NCBI RefSeq assembly: GCF_022899935.1
Contig: NZ_JALJCJ010000005.1
Coordinates: 186,001 to 250,000, forward strand
Length of the DNA stretch: 64,000 nt
Source: Shinella curvata
GTDB taxonomy: Bacteria > Pseudomonadota > Alphaproteobacteria > Rhizobiales > Rhizobiaceae
Direction of reading: 5' to 3'
Below are positions 9,259 to 18,687 of this stretch, one piece after another. How positions within the stretch are numbered: position 1 is the stretch's first letter; each line of letters opens with the position of its first letter. The position numbers and the translations under genes are program-made. A model generated the notes under the pieces. That model saw nothing but the letters and a program-made list of their open reading frames with translations, made no database searches and had not been told where the DNA came from.

Positions 9259-10221
9259 ATGCAAGAGTGGTCTCCCTATCGCGACACTCCCGAGCGAGAC
9301 AGTCCCAATAATTTAGTTCTTATCCAGGACATCATTGACACTGCGAGCCACGATCATGACACGGCTTTTGCGGTCGGGTACTATCGTGCCCACACGCTAT
9401 CGCCGTTTCTGCAATATCTCGATTGTGACCTTAAAACGACCAAGGGGCTGTACAGCGAGGGCACGTTCGCCCCGGGGATATGCCTAAGCCATGCCATGAG
9501 CGGCCGCTGGAACAGCTGGCTGGGTGGACAAGCTGTGGAAATGCAGGCCGGCGACGACGTCTTGGTATATGGCAGCGGATCGGATTTGCCTTTTACGGAA
9601 TCGCAACCCGATAACGCCCGGATTAAAATGTCCGCACTTTACGTGGGCGCAGAGTTTTTTGAGAGCGCTGCCAGCGTTAGCGACATGCCTGCTGAGCTTT
9701 CTGGCCTCCTACGTGATGGCAAACTCAGCGTACTGCAGCTATCCAACGCAGGTGCCTTAAGATCAATCCTGCAGCGGATGCATAATAATCCCTATAGTGG
9801 CTATCTGGCGCGTTTGCATATGGGCAGCCTGGGACTTGCGGCGGTCGTAGAACTGGCTTCATGCCTTGGCGGAACCAAACAAACCAATGCCGTGCCAGGT
9901 CGGCGGCGTGACCTGGCTCACGAAGCCAAGCTTTATCTCGATGCTCACGTTGCAGACCTGCCAGCGATGGCTACAATCGCCGCCAATCTCGGTACCAACG
10001 AGAGTAGTCTTCGCCGCGCTTTCAAGCAGTCCTTCGGCATCTCGATGACGGAATATGTGCGAGACCGCCTTCTGGAAGAGGCTCGGCATCTCGTCAGAGA
10101 AGGTAGATTGCATATCGCGGAGATCGCCTACAGGAGCGGTTTCTCCGATCCAGCGAATTTTACCGCAGCTTATCGGCGACACTTCGGGCATCCACCGAGC
10201 GCGGAACGTCTCCGCCGGTGA
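9259..10221 (+). CDS. AraC family transcriptional regulator, PchR/YbtA-like
   Basis: A 320-residue regulator with a ligand-sensing N-terminal half (about 1-210) and a C-terminal AraC/XylS double helix-turn-helix (about 225-315: DLPAMATIAANLGTNESSL, then IAEIAYRSGFSDPANFTAA and FGHPPS). Regulators of this architecture (PchR, YbtA, AlcR) bind a siderophore or its ferric complex and switch on the matching uptake genes. It is the first gene of a rightward set followed by an MFS carrier, a TonB-dependent receptor and two ABC half-transporters, which is exactly the gene company of PchR and YbtA. The ATG at 9259 gives the full-length protein. An inverted repeat lies about 43 bases upstream. Confidence 0.88.
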   Translation: MQEWSPYRDTPERDSPNNLVLIQDIIDTASHDHDTAFAVGYYRAHTLSPFLQYLDCDLKTTKGLYSEGTFAPGICLSHAMSGRWNSWLGGQAVEMQAGDDVLVYGSGSDLPFTESQPDNARIKMSALYVGAEFFESAASVSDMPAELSGLLRDGKLSVLQLSNAGALRSILQRMHNNPYSGYLARLHMGSLGLAAVVELASCLGGTKQTNAVPGRRRDLAHEAKLYLDAHVADLPAMATIAANLGTNESSLRRAFKQSFGISMTEYVRDRLLEEARHLVREGRLHIAEIAYRSGFSDPANFTAAYRRHFGHPPSAERLRR

Positions 10222-10330
10222 CCGAATTGCACAACTCTTATCCCGGCGCACACAAGTAACAACCGTGGCGAGCCCACAGCTGATTATCTAATGAAATCCG
10301 GAGCCCGATCAGTCTCCGGAGGCAAAGCAC

Positions 10331-11593
10331 GTGCGGGCGGACGCGACAGAAAAAGACGATGATTGGCGTATACATGCGGGAAGCGGCGCGTTCTATGCTG
10401 CGACAGCCATCCCGATGTCCTACTTCTTCTACCTCCTGCCGGCGCAACTGCGTCAGTATGAGCATTCGGCGGAAACAATAGGTCTGCTGGCGCTTGTTTA
10501 CCTGCCGTATGCGCTGCGGGTTCTCTGGGCGCCGCTGGTCGACGGCTGGTGCCATCATCGACCAGCAAGATATCGGACGGTGATGATAGCGGCCGTCCTT
10601 GCCGCAGCAGCCGGCACGCTCGGATTGGGTGCAGTGGAGCCCACGCAGGATGTTGCGGCGATCATCCTGATCGCATTTACAATCTTCATTGCCTTATCCA
10701 CCGGGACCACTGCGCTAGATGGCTATACGATCGCCATGCTCGGCAGTATGGCCCGACGCCGTGCCAGCATCGCGCAAACGGTCGGTTTCACGACCGGCGG
10801 AATCGGGCTGGGCATCGGTGCGATGCTCACCGACGGATTTGAGTGGAGAGCAGTCACCACGTTGATCGCAGTAACGATGCTGGTCGCGGCCATTCCGGTC
10901 CTGCGAATGCCCGGAAACCGGCGGCAGGCAATTCCACCAGCGGAACAAGCCGATGGGGTGGGAGACAGGCGCGGCCTCCTCGATTTCTTCCGTCGGGTGG
11001 AAACACGTCGGCTGCTTCTGTTATCGCTTCTCGTGAAATTGGGCGTGGGCATGATCGCCGGATATCTCCCCGTGTGGCAGGTAGACGCGGGTGTATCGGC
11101 GAGCCAGGCTGGGTTCTTCGGCGCGGTCGGAAGCAATATTCTTGGCCTGTTGATGGCCTTGACCAGCGGCTATTTTCTGCTGCGCTGGGACGGTTGGCGG
11201 ATAACCGCCGGGCTATGTGTACTTGCTGCTGTTGTTTTTGCTTTCGTGGGGTTGTTCCACACGGTGCTGGCGGGGCCGGTTATGGCCGTGTCCATGTCGC
11301 TCGTTTTCCTATCCATAGGCTATGCCTACATCGCGCCATTCAAGGCGTTATCGCTGGATTTAAGCGATAGCGAACAGGCCGCGACAAAAGCGGCAATGTT
11401 GGCTTCGTTTGATTTGACCCTGTCGATATTGGCGGCCTCCGTCTCCGGTTTTCTCGTTGCCGTGCTCGGCTTCGGAAATTTCCTCTGGGTGTCTGCGGCC
11501 CTGTGCCTTGCCGGTGCCGGCACTGCCTTTGCGGCGTCAAGGAACCGCCGCTGCTTCACGAAATCCGAATATACAAATGAAAGGTTGGGCTGA
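10331..11593 (+). CDS. MFS transporter, RhtX/FptX-like siderophore carrier
   Basis: A 420-residue major facilitator with about 12 hydrophobic segments. The N-terminal pattern (ATAIPMSYFFYLLPAQLRQ, YLPYALRVLWAPLVDGW, DGYTIAMLG) resembles the RhtX/FptX inner-membrane carriers that bring rhizobactin or pyochelin across the cytoplasmic membrane, and YbtX beside the yersiniabactin transporter. The start is GTG at 10331, with GGAGG 8 bases upstream. The 3' end overlaps the receptor gene start region (11577) by 17 bases, so translational coupling is likely. Siderophore transport is inferred from sequence pattern and neighbours; the compound is unknown. Confidence 0.82.
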   Translation: MRADATEKDDDWRIHAGSGAFYAATAIPMSYFFYLLPAQLRQYEHSAETIGLLALVYLPYALRVLWAPLVDGWCHHRPARYRTVMIAAVLAAAAGTLGLGAVEPTQDVAAIILIAFTIFIALSTGTTALDGYTIAMLGSMARRRASIAQTVGFTTGGIGLGIGAMLTDGFEWRAVTTLIAVTMLVAAIPVLRMPGNRRQAIPPAEQADGVGDRRGLLDFFRRVETRRLLLLSLLVKLGVGMIAGYLPVWQVDAGVSASQAGFFGAVGSNILGLLMALTSGYFLLRWDGWRITAGLCVLAAVVFAFVGLFHTVLAGPVMAVSMSLVFLSIGYAYIAPFKALSLDLSDSEQAATKAAMLASFDLTLSILAASVSGFLVAVLGFGNFLWVSAALCLAGAGTAFAASRNRRCFTKSEYTNERLG

Positions 11594-13802
11594 CGTGCTG
11601 ATATACAATGCCAGGATTGCTTTGCTCGCAACTTCAATGCTGACCGGGATGGCTACGGCATTCCATACAATGCCAGCCGCGGCCCAGGATCCGGGAGATG
11701 AAGACGTCACCGTCCTGGAGCCCGTTACCGTGACTGCGAGAAAACGGGAAGAACGGCTTAAGGATGTGCCGATATCGGTCCATGTAGAGAGTGGAAAGGC
11801 ACTCGAACAGCGACGGGCATTCGACGGGCAGTCGGTGATGCGTGAGGTGCCGGGGGCCAGCCTGGGCACATTTGGCGACCGATCCAATGGTTTTGTTGTC
11901 ATGCGTGGCGTCGCCCCCATCCTGTCACCGCTAAGCCCGGATGACAGCTCCGTCCTGACATTCATCGACGGGATGCCATTGCCCATCGGGGCGTCGTTTT
12001 CGTCGCCATTCATCGACCTCGAGCGGGTTGAGATACTGAAGGGACCACAAAACACCCTGTTCGGGCGCAACACGTCAGGTGGTGCGATCAACCTTATTCC
12101 AGCGGAGCCGACACACGAGTTTAGCAGCTCCATCCTGGGTGAGTTCGGGACGGATGGACTTTATCGGACCGAGGCAATGGTCAACGGCTCCATCCTGCCC
12201 GACGTACTGGCCGGGCGGCTGGCTCTGCGGCGTTCCTCGATCGATGGGCACATCGACAACATCGCTGGCGACACGTTGGGTGCGGATGACAGCTGGGTAG
12301 GTAGGGGATCACTCCTCTTCACGCCCACGGACGATACACGCTGGCTCATGAGCTTCCTGGGTGAAGACACGAACACGACGCCGACCACTTATATCGCCTA
12401 TCGGCCGGAAGGGGAGAAGCTCGCTGCGCAGAACGTCACGATGGACGACACACGGATGTACGCCATCAATTCGCGCTTTGAGCATGATTTCGAGACAATG
12501 ATGCTGACGGTCCAGACCGGGTACTCGCGCCTGCGCAACAGCAACTACTACAACTATCCGGATGCTAATATCGCTAGTGACTTCAGCGGTTTGCCGCCCG
12601 AGATGTTCCTCGATCCCGCAACGAACTTCATCGGCTGGGAAAAACGGGATACGCGACTTTCGCAAGAGGTTCGCCTCTCCTCGTTACCCGGTTCCGACAT
12701 CGCCTGGGTAGGTGGTATCTCGCTGTATCGGGATAAGGCCGAACGCATACGTCCGGTCGAGATGTGGTATTTCGGGCCATCGGCGACTGGCACATCCACC
12801 TATCAACAGACGACGATCGGCAAGGCGATTTTCGGCGAAGCGACATTTCCGGTGGCGGACCGTCTCAAGCTGACGGTCGGCGCGCGAGCCACGCATGAAT
12901 CGAAGGATTTCAACGGCGAGTTCTTCAGCGACGGGTCGAATGGCGCGGTTCCATATTTCGCGGAGAACGGACAGCAAAGCTATTCCTTTTTCACCGGCCG
13001 GGCCGCGCTCTCCTACGAGTGGTCACCGGAGATGATGACCTATGCCAGCATTTCGCGCGGCTACAAGAGCGGCGGTTATGCCATCAACAATTCCCTTGTC
13101 TGGGGTGGCGTGGCGAGAAATCCCTACGAATCCTCGACGGTGATCAGCTACGAGGCCGGCGTGCGGTCGTCATGGCTCGATGAAGAGTTGCAGTTGAATG
13201 GTGCCGTCTTCCTCAATGATATGCGTGACGAGCAGATGCAGACCTGGGACTACACCAATTTTACGGGTAGCGGCGTAAATCTGGATGCCCGCAGTGCAGG
13301 CTTGGAGCTGGATGCCAGCTACCGGCTTTCGCCCAACTGGACGCTGGATGGAGGGCTTGCATACACATTCAGCGAACTTCGGCACGTTTCCGCCGAAGCG
13401 GCAGCGGCACAGGATGGCCTCAAAGACGGCAACTGGCTGCCTACGGTGCCCCGCTGGTCGGGCAAGGCTTCGATAAACTATCAGGCGGAAGGCAGCGAAC
13501 TTGGATTGAACGGTATGCTGGCCGACAAGATGTTCAATGCCCGGCTTTCGTACAACTTTATCGGAACGCGCTATACGGATGCATCCAATTTTGGAAAGCT
13601 TGAGCCCGCCCATATCGTTTCCGCAAGGCTGGCTGTCGACTGGGGAGGTGGCGAAGCCTACCTTTTCGGCGACAATCTTCTCAACCGGGAATTCATGACC
13701 ATCAAGGAACGCATGGGCACCGATGCTGCCGGTGCTCCCGTGTTTGGTGTCTCCTACGCGCGGGGCATGACCTTCGGCGCAGGCGTGAACTTGCGGTTCT
13801 GA
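11577..13802 (+). CDS. TonB-dependent receptor (FyuA/pesticin-receptor type context)
   Basis: An outer-membrane TonB-dependent transporter of about 741 residues. A signal peptide ends near AAAQD, followed by a TonB-box/plug start (VLEPVTVTARKREERLKDVPISV), plug motifs (VERVEILKGPQNTLFGRNTSGGAIN split across the plug) and a barrel ending GAGVNLRF. It has no STN domain, so unlike the two receptors to the left it is not expected to signal through FecR; the AraC gene at 9259 would sense the ligand inside the cell. The plug is of the general TonB receptor group that includes FyuA. ATG 11577 overlaps the MFS gene end; GTG 11595, just after the MFS stop and with AAAGG upstream, is an alternative start. 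Confidence 0.88.
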   Translation: MKGWADVLIYNARIALLATSMLTGMATAFHTMPAAAQDPGDEDVTVLEPVTVTARKREERLKDVPISVHVESGKALEQRRAFDGQSVMREVPGASLGTFGDRSNGFVVMRGVAPILSPLSPDDSSVLTFIDGMPLPIGASFSSPFIDLERVEILKGPQNTLFGRNTSGGAINLIPAEPTHEFSSSILGEFGTDGLYRTEAMVNGSILPDVLAGRLALRRSSIDGHIDNIAGDTLGADDSWVGRGSLLFTPTDDTRWLMSFLGEDTNTTPTTYIAYRPEGEKLAAQNVTMDDTRMYAINSRFEHDFETMMLTVQTGYSRLRNSNYYNYPDANIASDFSGLPPEMFLDPATNFIGWEKRDTRLSQEVRLSSLPGSDIAWVGGISLYRDKAERIRPVEMWYFGPSATGTSTYQQTTIGKAIFGEATFPVADRLKLTVGARATHESKDFNGEFFSDGSNGAVPYFAENGQQSYSFFTGRAALSYEWSPEMMTYASISRGYKSGGYAINNSLVWGGVARNPYESSTVISYEAGVRSSWLDEELQLNGAVFLNDMRDEQMQTWDYTNFTGSGVNLDARSAGLELDASYRLSPNWTLDGGLAYTFSELRHVSAEAAAAQDGLKDGNWLPTVPRWSGKASINYQAEGSELGLNGMLADKMFNARLSYNFIGTRYTDASNFGKLEPAHIVSARLAVDWGGGEAYLFGDNLLNREFMTIKERMGTDAAGAPVFGVSYARGMTFGAGVNLRF

Positions 13803-13806
13803 GAGC

Positions 13807-15600
13807 ATGACGACGCAAGCCGGGGAGTCCCAGCAGGTCAACTATCTGGCAAGTCTCCAGCTTTTTGCACCGCATCTGCGCGGCTCACGGATTAAATTCG
13901 TGGCCGCCGTCATGCTCGCAGTTATAGCTGTCTTTCTGGAACTGCTGCCGATATGGGCGGCATATCGACTGCTCAGCGACGCCATCGTCGGTGAACTGGA
14001 ATGGCCAGAGGCAATCAAACTCGTAAGCTTCACAGCCGTTGCGACAGCTTCAGGCTTTGTCGCAATGGGCAGCGCTCTCGCTCTTTCCCACATCGTCGCT
14101 TTTGACGTCATCTATCGACTGCGGTCCGCTCTCGCCCGTCATATGGCCACCCTGCCGCTTGGCCTCTTCGCCACAAGGCGCAGCGCTGATGCAAAGAGAC
14201 TCATTGTCGATGGGCCGGAACAGTTGGAGGCAGTCATCGCCCATGGGCTTCCCGAAGGTATCAGCGCAGTGGCGAGCTGGATCGCGGTCTCGCTCTGGCT
14301 GTTTGCAATGGACTGGCGCATGGCACTCGCCACGATATTCGTAACGCCGATATCCTTGGCCCTGCTGGCGTTCGCCACCGCAAGAGGCGGGCGTCGGATG
14401 GCCGCCTATCAGGCGGCGAATGCACGAATGAATGCTGCAACCAGCGAGTATCTGGCAGGCATGCCGGTCGTCAAAATTTTCAACCGCACCGGCGAAAGCT
14501 TCAAGGACGTCAGTGACGCGGTATGCGACTACGCCCGGATCGAAACCGCCTGGGGTCGTGACTATCTTCCGATGGGCAGCACGTCGCAGACCCTCGCGCT
14601 CGCCAACATCGTGTTTATTCTGCCCATAGGGATGATCCTGCTGCAAGCGGGATCGCTCGACCTCGGCACGTTGCTCTTCTTCGTCATTCTCGGCGCCACA
14701 TACAGCCAGCCACTTCTGCGGATGTTCAATCAGCTTCACCCGATTGCCCATATCAGCACCGATGCCATGGAGATCATAGAGTTCCTCGCACTGACACCAC
14801 AGGCGGACATCGGCAAACCATCGAGCCTTGCCCATCATGATGTCACTTTTGAGCGGGTCTGCTTTGGCTACGAGGGAAAAGAGGTCCTGCGCGACATTTC
14901 GTTCACGGCGAAAACCGGGGAGGTAACGGCGCTGATCGGCCCTTCCGGCTCGGGCAAGAGCACGATTGCCAGCCTCATTCCTCGGTTTCATGACGTGCAA
15001 CACGGCCGTATCACCATCGGCGGGATTGACGTTCGGGATATGAGGCTCGAACAGCTGTTGGACACGGTCGCCTTTGTGTTTCAGGACACGTTTCTGTTTT
15101 CCGAAACCATTGCGGCGAACATTCGCTTCGGGCGGGCCGACGCATCGGATGCCGAGGTGGCGGCGGCTGCCACAGCCGCCCGCGCCAACGATTTCATCCT
15201 CGCTCTGCCGAATGGATATCAAACTGTGATTGGTGCCAGCGGCCACCGGCTGTCGGGCGGCGAGAGGCAGCGCATCGCCATAGCACGTGCCATCCTGAAG
15301 GATGCACCAGTGATCATCCTGGACGAGGCCACCGCTTTCGCCGACCCGGAGAATGAGGCGCTTATCCAGGACGCGCTTGGTGCCCTCAGCAAAGGGCGGA
15401 CACTGATCATGGTGGCGCATCGGCTGCATACGACCCGGTTCGCCGAACAGATACTGGTGGTAGCCGACGGGAGCATAGCCGAGTGCGGCCGGCATGACGA
15501 CCTGCTCACCCGCAACGGGCGGTACACTCGCCTCTGGAACGACTACATCGACACGGGGACCGGCATGGCAAGATCCTCCGACGGAGGCATCGCATCATGA
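13807..15600 (+). CDS. ABC transporter, fused permease/ATPase, YbtP/IrtA-like
   Basis: A 597-residue half-transporter. A six-helix ABC membrane domain occupies about residues 20-320, and the ATPase domain has Walker A (GPSGSGKST, about 377), signature LSGGE (about 482) and Walker B (VIILDEA, about 501) followed by TAFADPENE, a wording typical of the siderophore-importing exporters-by-fold YbtP and IrtA. The ATG lies 4 bases after the receptor stop, and the 3' end overlaps the next ABC gene by 4 bases (ATGA), so the pair is translated together and almost certainly forms a heterodimer. In the Ybt and mycobactin systems such heterodimers import ferric siderophore despite an exporter fold; import here is inferred. 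Confidence 0.88.
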   Translation: MTTQAGESQQVNYLASLQLFAPHLRGSRIKFVAAVMLAVIAVFLELLPIWAAYRLLSDAIVGELEWPEAIKLVSFTAVATASGFVAMGSALALSHIVAFDVIYRLRSALARHMATLPLGLFATRRSADAKRLIVDGPEQLEAVIAHGLPEGISAVASWIAVSLWLFAMDWRMALATIFVTPISLALLAFATARGGRRMAAYQAANARMNAATSEYLAGMPVVKIFNRTGESFKDVSDAVCDYARIETAWGRDYLPMGSTSQTLALANIVFILPIGMILLQAGSLDLGTLLFFVILGATYSQPLLRMFNQLHPIAHISTDAMEIIEFLALTPQADIGKPSSLAHHDVTFERVCFGYEGKEVLRDISFTAKTGEVTALIGPSGSGKSTIASLIPRFHDVQHGRITIGGIDVRDMRLEQLLDTVAFVFQDTFLFSETIAANIRFGRADASDAEVAAAATAARANDFILALPNGYQTVIGASGHRLSGGERQRIAIARAILKDAPVIILDEATAFADPENEALIQDALGALSKGRTLIMVAHRLHTTRFAEQILVVADGSIAECGRHDDLLTRNGRYTRLWNDYIDTGTGMARSSDGGIAS

Positions 15601-17411
15601 TGAAAGCCGGCAACCGAAAAAGCCATGCGGGCCACTCCAAAAGCTCCGACTATCATCGATTGCAGCGCCTGTGGAGCCTGGCAGGCCGGCAACGGGATGG
15701 GGTGCTGCGCGGAATTCTCTATCGTTTCGCTCAGTCAATCAGTCTTGGCTTTGCTCTCGTTGCCGTCATCCTGGTTGTCGAGACCACCGGAGAGGGAGGC
15801 CTGATCACCCCGACAGATTTTCTGCTTGTTACCCTGCTGCTGGCACTGTCCCTGGCCGGCCAGCTCGTGTTCGGTTATCTGGCTTCGGCCAACAGCTGGA
15901 CGGCAAGCTTTCAGGTGAGCAGAGATCTGAGATTGTCAATACTCGACCGCCTGCGCGCTTTGCCGCTCGGACAGCATATGCCGCAACATCGCGGCGATCC
16001 GGTCACCCTCGTCACTTCGGATATAAAGGTGGTGGAGACGTTCCTGGCCGATGCACTTCCGCGGCTGGCACAGGCATTCGGCATTCCGGTTGTGGCCATC
16101 GCTCTGCTGGTCTGGGTCGATGTCGGGCTTGCGATGGTTGCCCTTGTATCAATCGTCCTGTCTGCTCCAGTATTCCTCTGGTCGAGCCGCAGGCTGGCAG
16201 CCCTCGCCTTGCGGAGGCAGGATCTGCAGGCGGAAGCATCAGCCCGAATGATAGAATATGCGCGGGGCATCGCCGTCATCAAGGCGTTCAACCGGATCCA
16301 CGCCGGCCAGAAAAGCTTTCACAAGGCCCTGATCGACTTTCGCGATGTATCTGTCCGCATCGTGCATCATCTGGTCTTCCCTCTGATCGCCTTCGGCGTC
16401 GTCCTCACGACCGGCGTCCCGCTGCCTATCTTTGTAGCGTGCTTGCGTTTTTTCGACGCAGATATCGACCAGAATACCCCGACTGTCGCCATTGTTCTCG
16501 TCTTCTCGATCTACACACCGCTCCTTTCCTTGATCGGCGTCATGGAGATTTCCCGTCTTGCGGATGCAGCGCTCGTCCGCTTCGACCGGATCATGATGCA
16601 GACGCCGCTGCCCCAACCATGTTTTCCGAGCGAGCCGCGCGGCTTTGCACTGAAATTCGATCGCGTGCAGTTCGCATACGGCCTTGGGCAACCGGTGCTG
16701 AAACAGGTTACATTCGAGGTGCCCGAAAAATCCGTGACGGCGATTGTCGGACCCTCCGGCGCTGGAAAAAGCACTCTTCTCAATCTGCTGCCGCGCTTCT
16801 TCGACGTGGATGACGGCGCCATTCTTATTGGTGGCGTCGATGTGCGTGAAATCTCAGCCGAGCGGCTGAACGACTTGATAACCGTTGTGTTCCAGGAGGT
16901 TTATCTGTTCTCGGGTACGATCCTCGACAACATAGCGATCGGCCGAATGGGAGCAGATGAGGTTGATATCCGGGCCGCAGCGAAAGCAGCCCTGGCCCAT
17001 GATTTCATCATGGCGCTGCCTGACGGATACGCCACCAGGGTCGGCGAGGGAGGGTCCCGGCTCTCCGGCGGCGAACGACAGCGTATCTCGATCGCACGTG
17101 CAATCCTAAAGGATGCCCCGATCGTCCTGCTCGACGAAGCAACGGCCGCGATCGATGCGACCAGCGAGCGTGAAATCCAGCGAGCCCTCTCGCACCTGGT
17201 TCAGAACAAGACCCTTGTTGTGGTGGCGCACAAGCTTTCGACCATCAGACACGCACACCAGATCATTGTGTTGGACCAGGGCGGCGTCGTCGAAATCGGA
17301 TCCCACGAAACGCTCGCCGAAGCCGGCGGTCTCTATCAGAGGCTTTGGCGCCGGCGTCTTCAATCGTCAAATTGGCGCGTAACCGACGCTAATCTATCAG
17401 CCGCCAAATGA
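15597..17411 (+). CDS. ABC transporter, fused permease/ATPase, YbtQ/IrtB-like
   Basis: A 604-residue half-transporter that pairs with the product of the gene it overlaps at 15597-15600. The membrane domain is about residues 30-330; the ATPase has Walker A (GPSGAGKST, about 384), signature LSGGE (about 489) and Walker B (IVLLDEA, about 508), all intact. It closes the rightward five-gene set regulator, MFS, receptor, ABC, ABC. No siderophore synthesis gene (NRPS, salicylate synthase, thioesterase) adjoins it, which argues that the set scavenges a compound made by other organisms or made elsewhere in the genome. After its stop the next gene faces the opposite way. Confidence 0.87.
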   Translation: MMKAGNRKSHAGHSKSSDYHRLQRLWSLAGRQRDGVLRGILYRFAQSISLGFALVAVILVVETTGEGGLITPTDFLLVTLLLALSLAGQLVFGYLASANSWTASFQVSRDLRLSILDRLRALPLGQHMPQHRGDPVTLVTSDIKVVETFLADALPRLAQAFGIPVVAIALLVWVDVGLAMVALVSIVLSAPVFLWSSRRLAALALRRQDLQAEASARMIEYARGIAVIKAFNRIHAGQKSFHKALIDFRDVSVRIVHHLVFPLIAFGVVLTTGVPLPIFVACLRFFDADIDQNTPTVAIVLVFSIYTPLLSLIGVMEISRLADAALVRFDRIMMQTPLPQPCFPSEPRGFALKFDRVQFAYGLGQPVLKQVTFEVPEKSVTAIVGPSGAGKSTLLNLLPRFFDVDDGAILIGGVDVREISAERLNDLITVVFQEVYLFSGTILDNIAIGRMGADEVDIRAAAKAALAHDFIMALPDGYATRVGEGGSRLSGGERQRISIARAILKDAPIVLLDEATAAIDATSEREIQRALSHLVQNKTLVVVAHKLSTIRHAHQIIVLDQGGVVEIGSHETLAEAGGLYQRLWRRRLQSSNWRVTDANLSAAK

Positions 17412-17488
17412 ATCATAAACGTTTTGCTCTTGAAGAGAATCGACCCCGAGCCAGTGAGGTTGCGGACGTCGATGATCTTTTCGCTCAT
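17360..17488 (-). other. short frame with good ribosome site, possible truncated gene start
   Basis: On the minus strand a 42-codon frame begins MSEKIIDVRNLTGSGS, with GAGGAG 9 bases before its ATG at 17488. It lies downstream of the siderophore-interacting protein gene in the same direction and runs antisense into the last 50 bases of the ABC gene that ends at 17411. The opening resembles the start of an enzyme or ATPase gene, after which the reading makes no recognisable protein. It may be the 5' remnant of a gene cut when the 9.2-17.4 kb cassette was joined here. A chance frame is not excluded. Confidence 0.25.
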
Positions 17489-17628
17489 CGGACTTTGCTC
17501 CTCGCATAATGACACTCGATGCGTGACTGGAGATTTCGACTTGCCGCTTCCAAAACGGGAATGATTTCCCATGGCGGATTTGAGCCGAAAGCGAGTTAGA
17601 TCTGGTCGATGAAGTGGCAGGCTGACGG

Positions 17629-18687
17629 CTATACTCTCTCCCAGTACCAAGCGACATACATGTTTTTGCGATCGTGCTGACGTGTTTTGAGGCACGCTCG
17701 AATGGCGCGGATATCATCCCTTTCACACGCAGCCCATACAAATGCTCCATCCTCCAAGTTAGCGATGGCCTTCTTCGCCTCCCCTAGGAGATAACCGGAA
17801 GCGTGCTCACCCTTGGCATCACGATGCAGCCAGCGGACGTCGAGGATGCCGCCGGTGGGAAGCGGCTGTTCTTCGGCCTCATTCTGAACTTCAATCATCG
17901 CCTGCATGCGCGTTCCCGCCGGCACCTCGGCGACGATGCGGGCGATGGCCGGCAATGCGCTTTCATCGCCGATGAACAGGATCGATCCCGCCGACGGCAG
18001 ATCGCCGCCGCCCGGTCCGAGAAGGGCGGCCACTTCCCCGGGCTGCGCGTCGCGAGCGAAATCCGCGCCCGGCGTTGCCACACCGGGGGTGGGATGCTGC
18101 AGGAAGTCGATCCACACTTCCCGTCGGTCGGCATCGACGGCGCGGATTGTGTAGACGCGCACCAGCAGCGCATCCTCGCCTTCCGGCCATGCGATGCGGC
18201 CGTCGTCCCGGAAGCCGGGCCAGACAGGTGTCCTGCCTTTCGGTGGCACCAGCAGGCGGACATGCATATCGCCACCCACGAAAGGCGTAACATCCGCACA
18301 GGAGAAGATGACGCGGCGCATATGCGGCGTCACGTCCTCGGCGGAAACGACCCTGACTTCATGCAGGTTCGGCAGCGCCGACAGGGAGGTCGGCTCCGAC
18401 CACGTCAATTCGAAGGGCTGGTCCTCGGCGAAGTAGAAGAGATGTTCCGCAAGGATCGTGCGGCTCATCTCCAATGCCTCCTGTGTCGGGCAGTCGAGAT
18501 CAATTAGCAGACGGCTCGCGTCGATGCGGATATGGGCGAGGCCGACACCGCTTTTCAAGAGGGCCACGTCGCCGGTCCGCTCCACATCGGCATGTTCGAT
18601 GAAGTGCTCGCATATCTCGTCGAGCATGCCGGCGGCATTGCTGGGAACGGCAATGCCCGAAAGCTTGAAGGACGACATCTCGTTCAT
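17629..18687 (-). CDS. siderophore-interacting protein (FAD ferric-siderophore reductase) with N-terminal DUF2218
   Basis: A 352-residue flavoprotein that reduces ferric siderophore in the cytoplasm to release iron. Residues about 10-95 are a DUF2218-type domain (HFIEHADVERTGDVALL, IDLDCPTQEALEMSR). The FAD-binding domain follows (VTPHMRRVIF, LVRVYTIRAVD with the RxYT flavin motif, LGPGGGDLP), then the SIP C-terminal NAD(P)H part (FIGDESALPAIARI) ending in VAWYWERV. The start overlaps the stop of the ABC ATPase gene by 4 bases (ATGA). It is the last gene of a leftward operon binding protein, permease, permease, ATPase, reductase, so uptake and iron release are encoded together. Confidence 0.9.
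   Translation of the reverse strand: MNEMSSFKLSGIAVPSNAAGMLDEICEHFIEHADVERTGDVALLKSGVGLAHIRIDASRLLIDLDCPTQEALEMSRTILAEHLFYFAEDQPFELTWSEPTSLSALPNLHEVRVVSAEDVTPHMRRVIFSCADVTPFVGGDMHVRLLVPPKGRTPVWPGFRDDGRIAWPEGEDALLVRVYTIRAVDADRREVWIDFLQHPTPGVATPGADFARDAQPGEVAALLGPGGGDLPSAGSILFIGDESALPAIARIVAEVPAGTRMQAMIEVQNEAEEQPLPTGGILDVRWLHRDAKGEHASGYLLGEAKKAIANLEDGAFVWAACERDDIRAIRACLKTRQHDRKNMYVAWYWERV

Noticed and set aside
14050-15495. Open minus-strand frame of 481 codons in the first ABC gene
   Set aside because: Antisense to a gene with intact Walker and signature motifs and operon overlaps on both sides.
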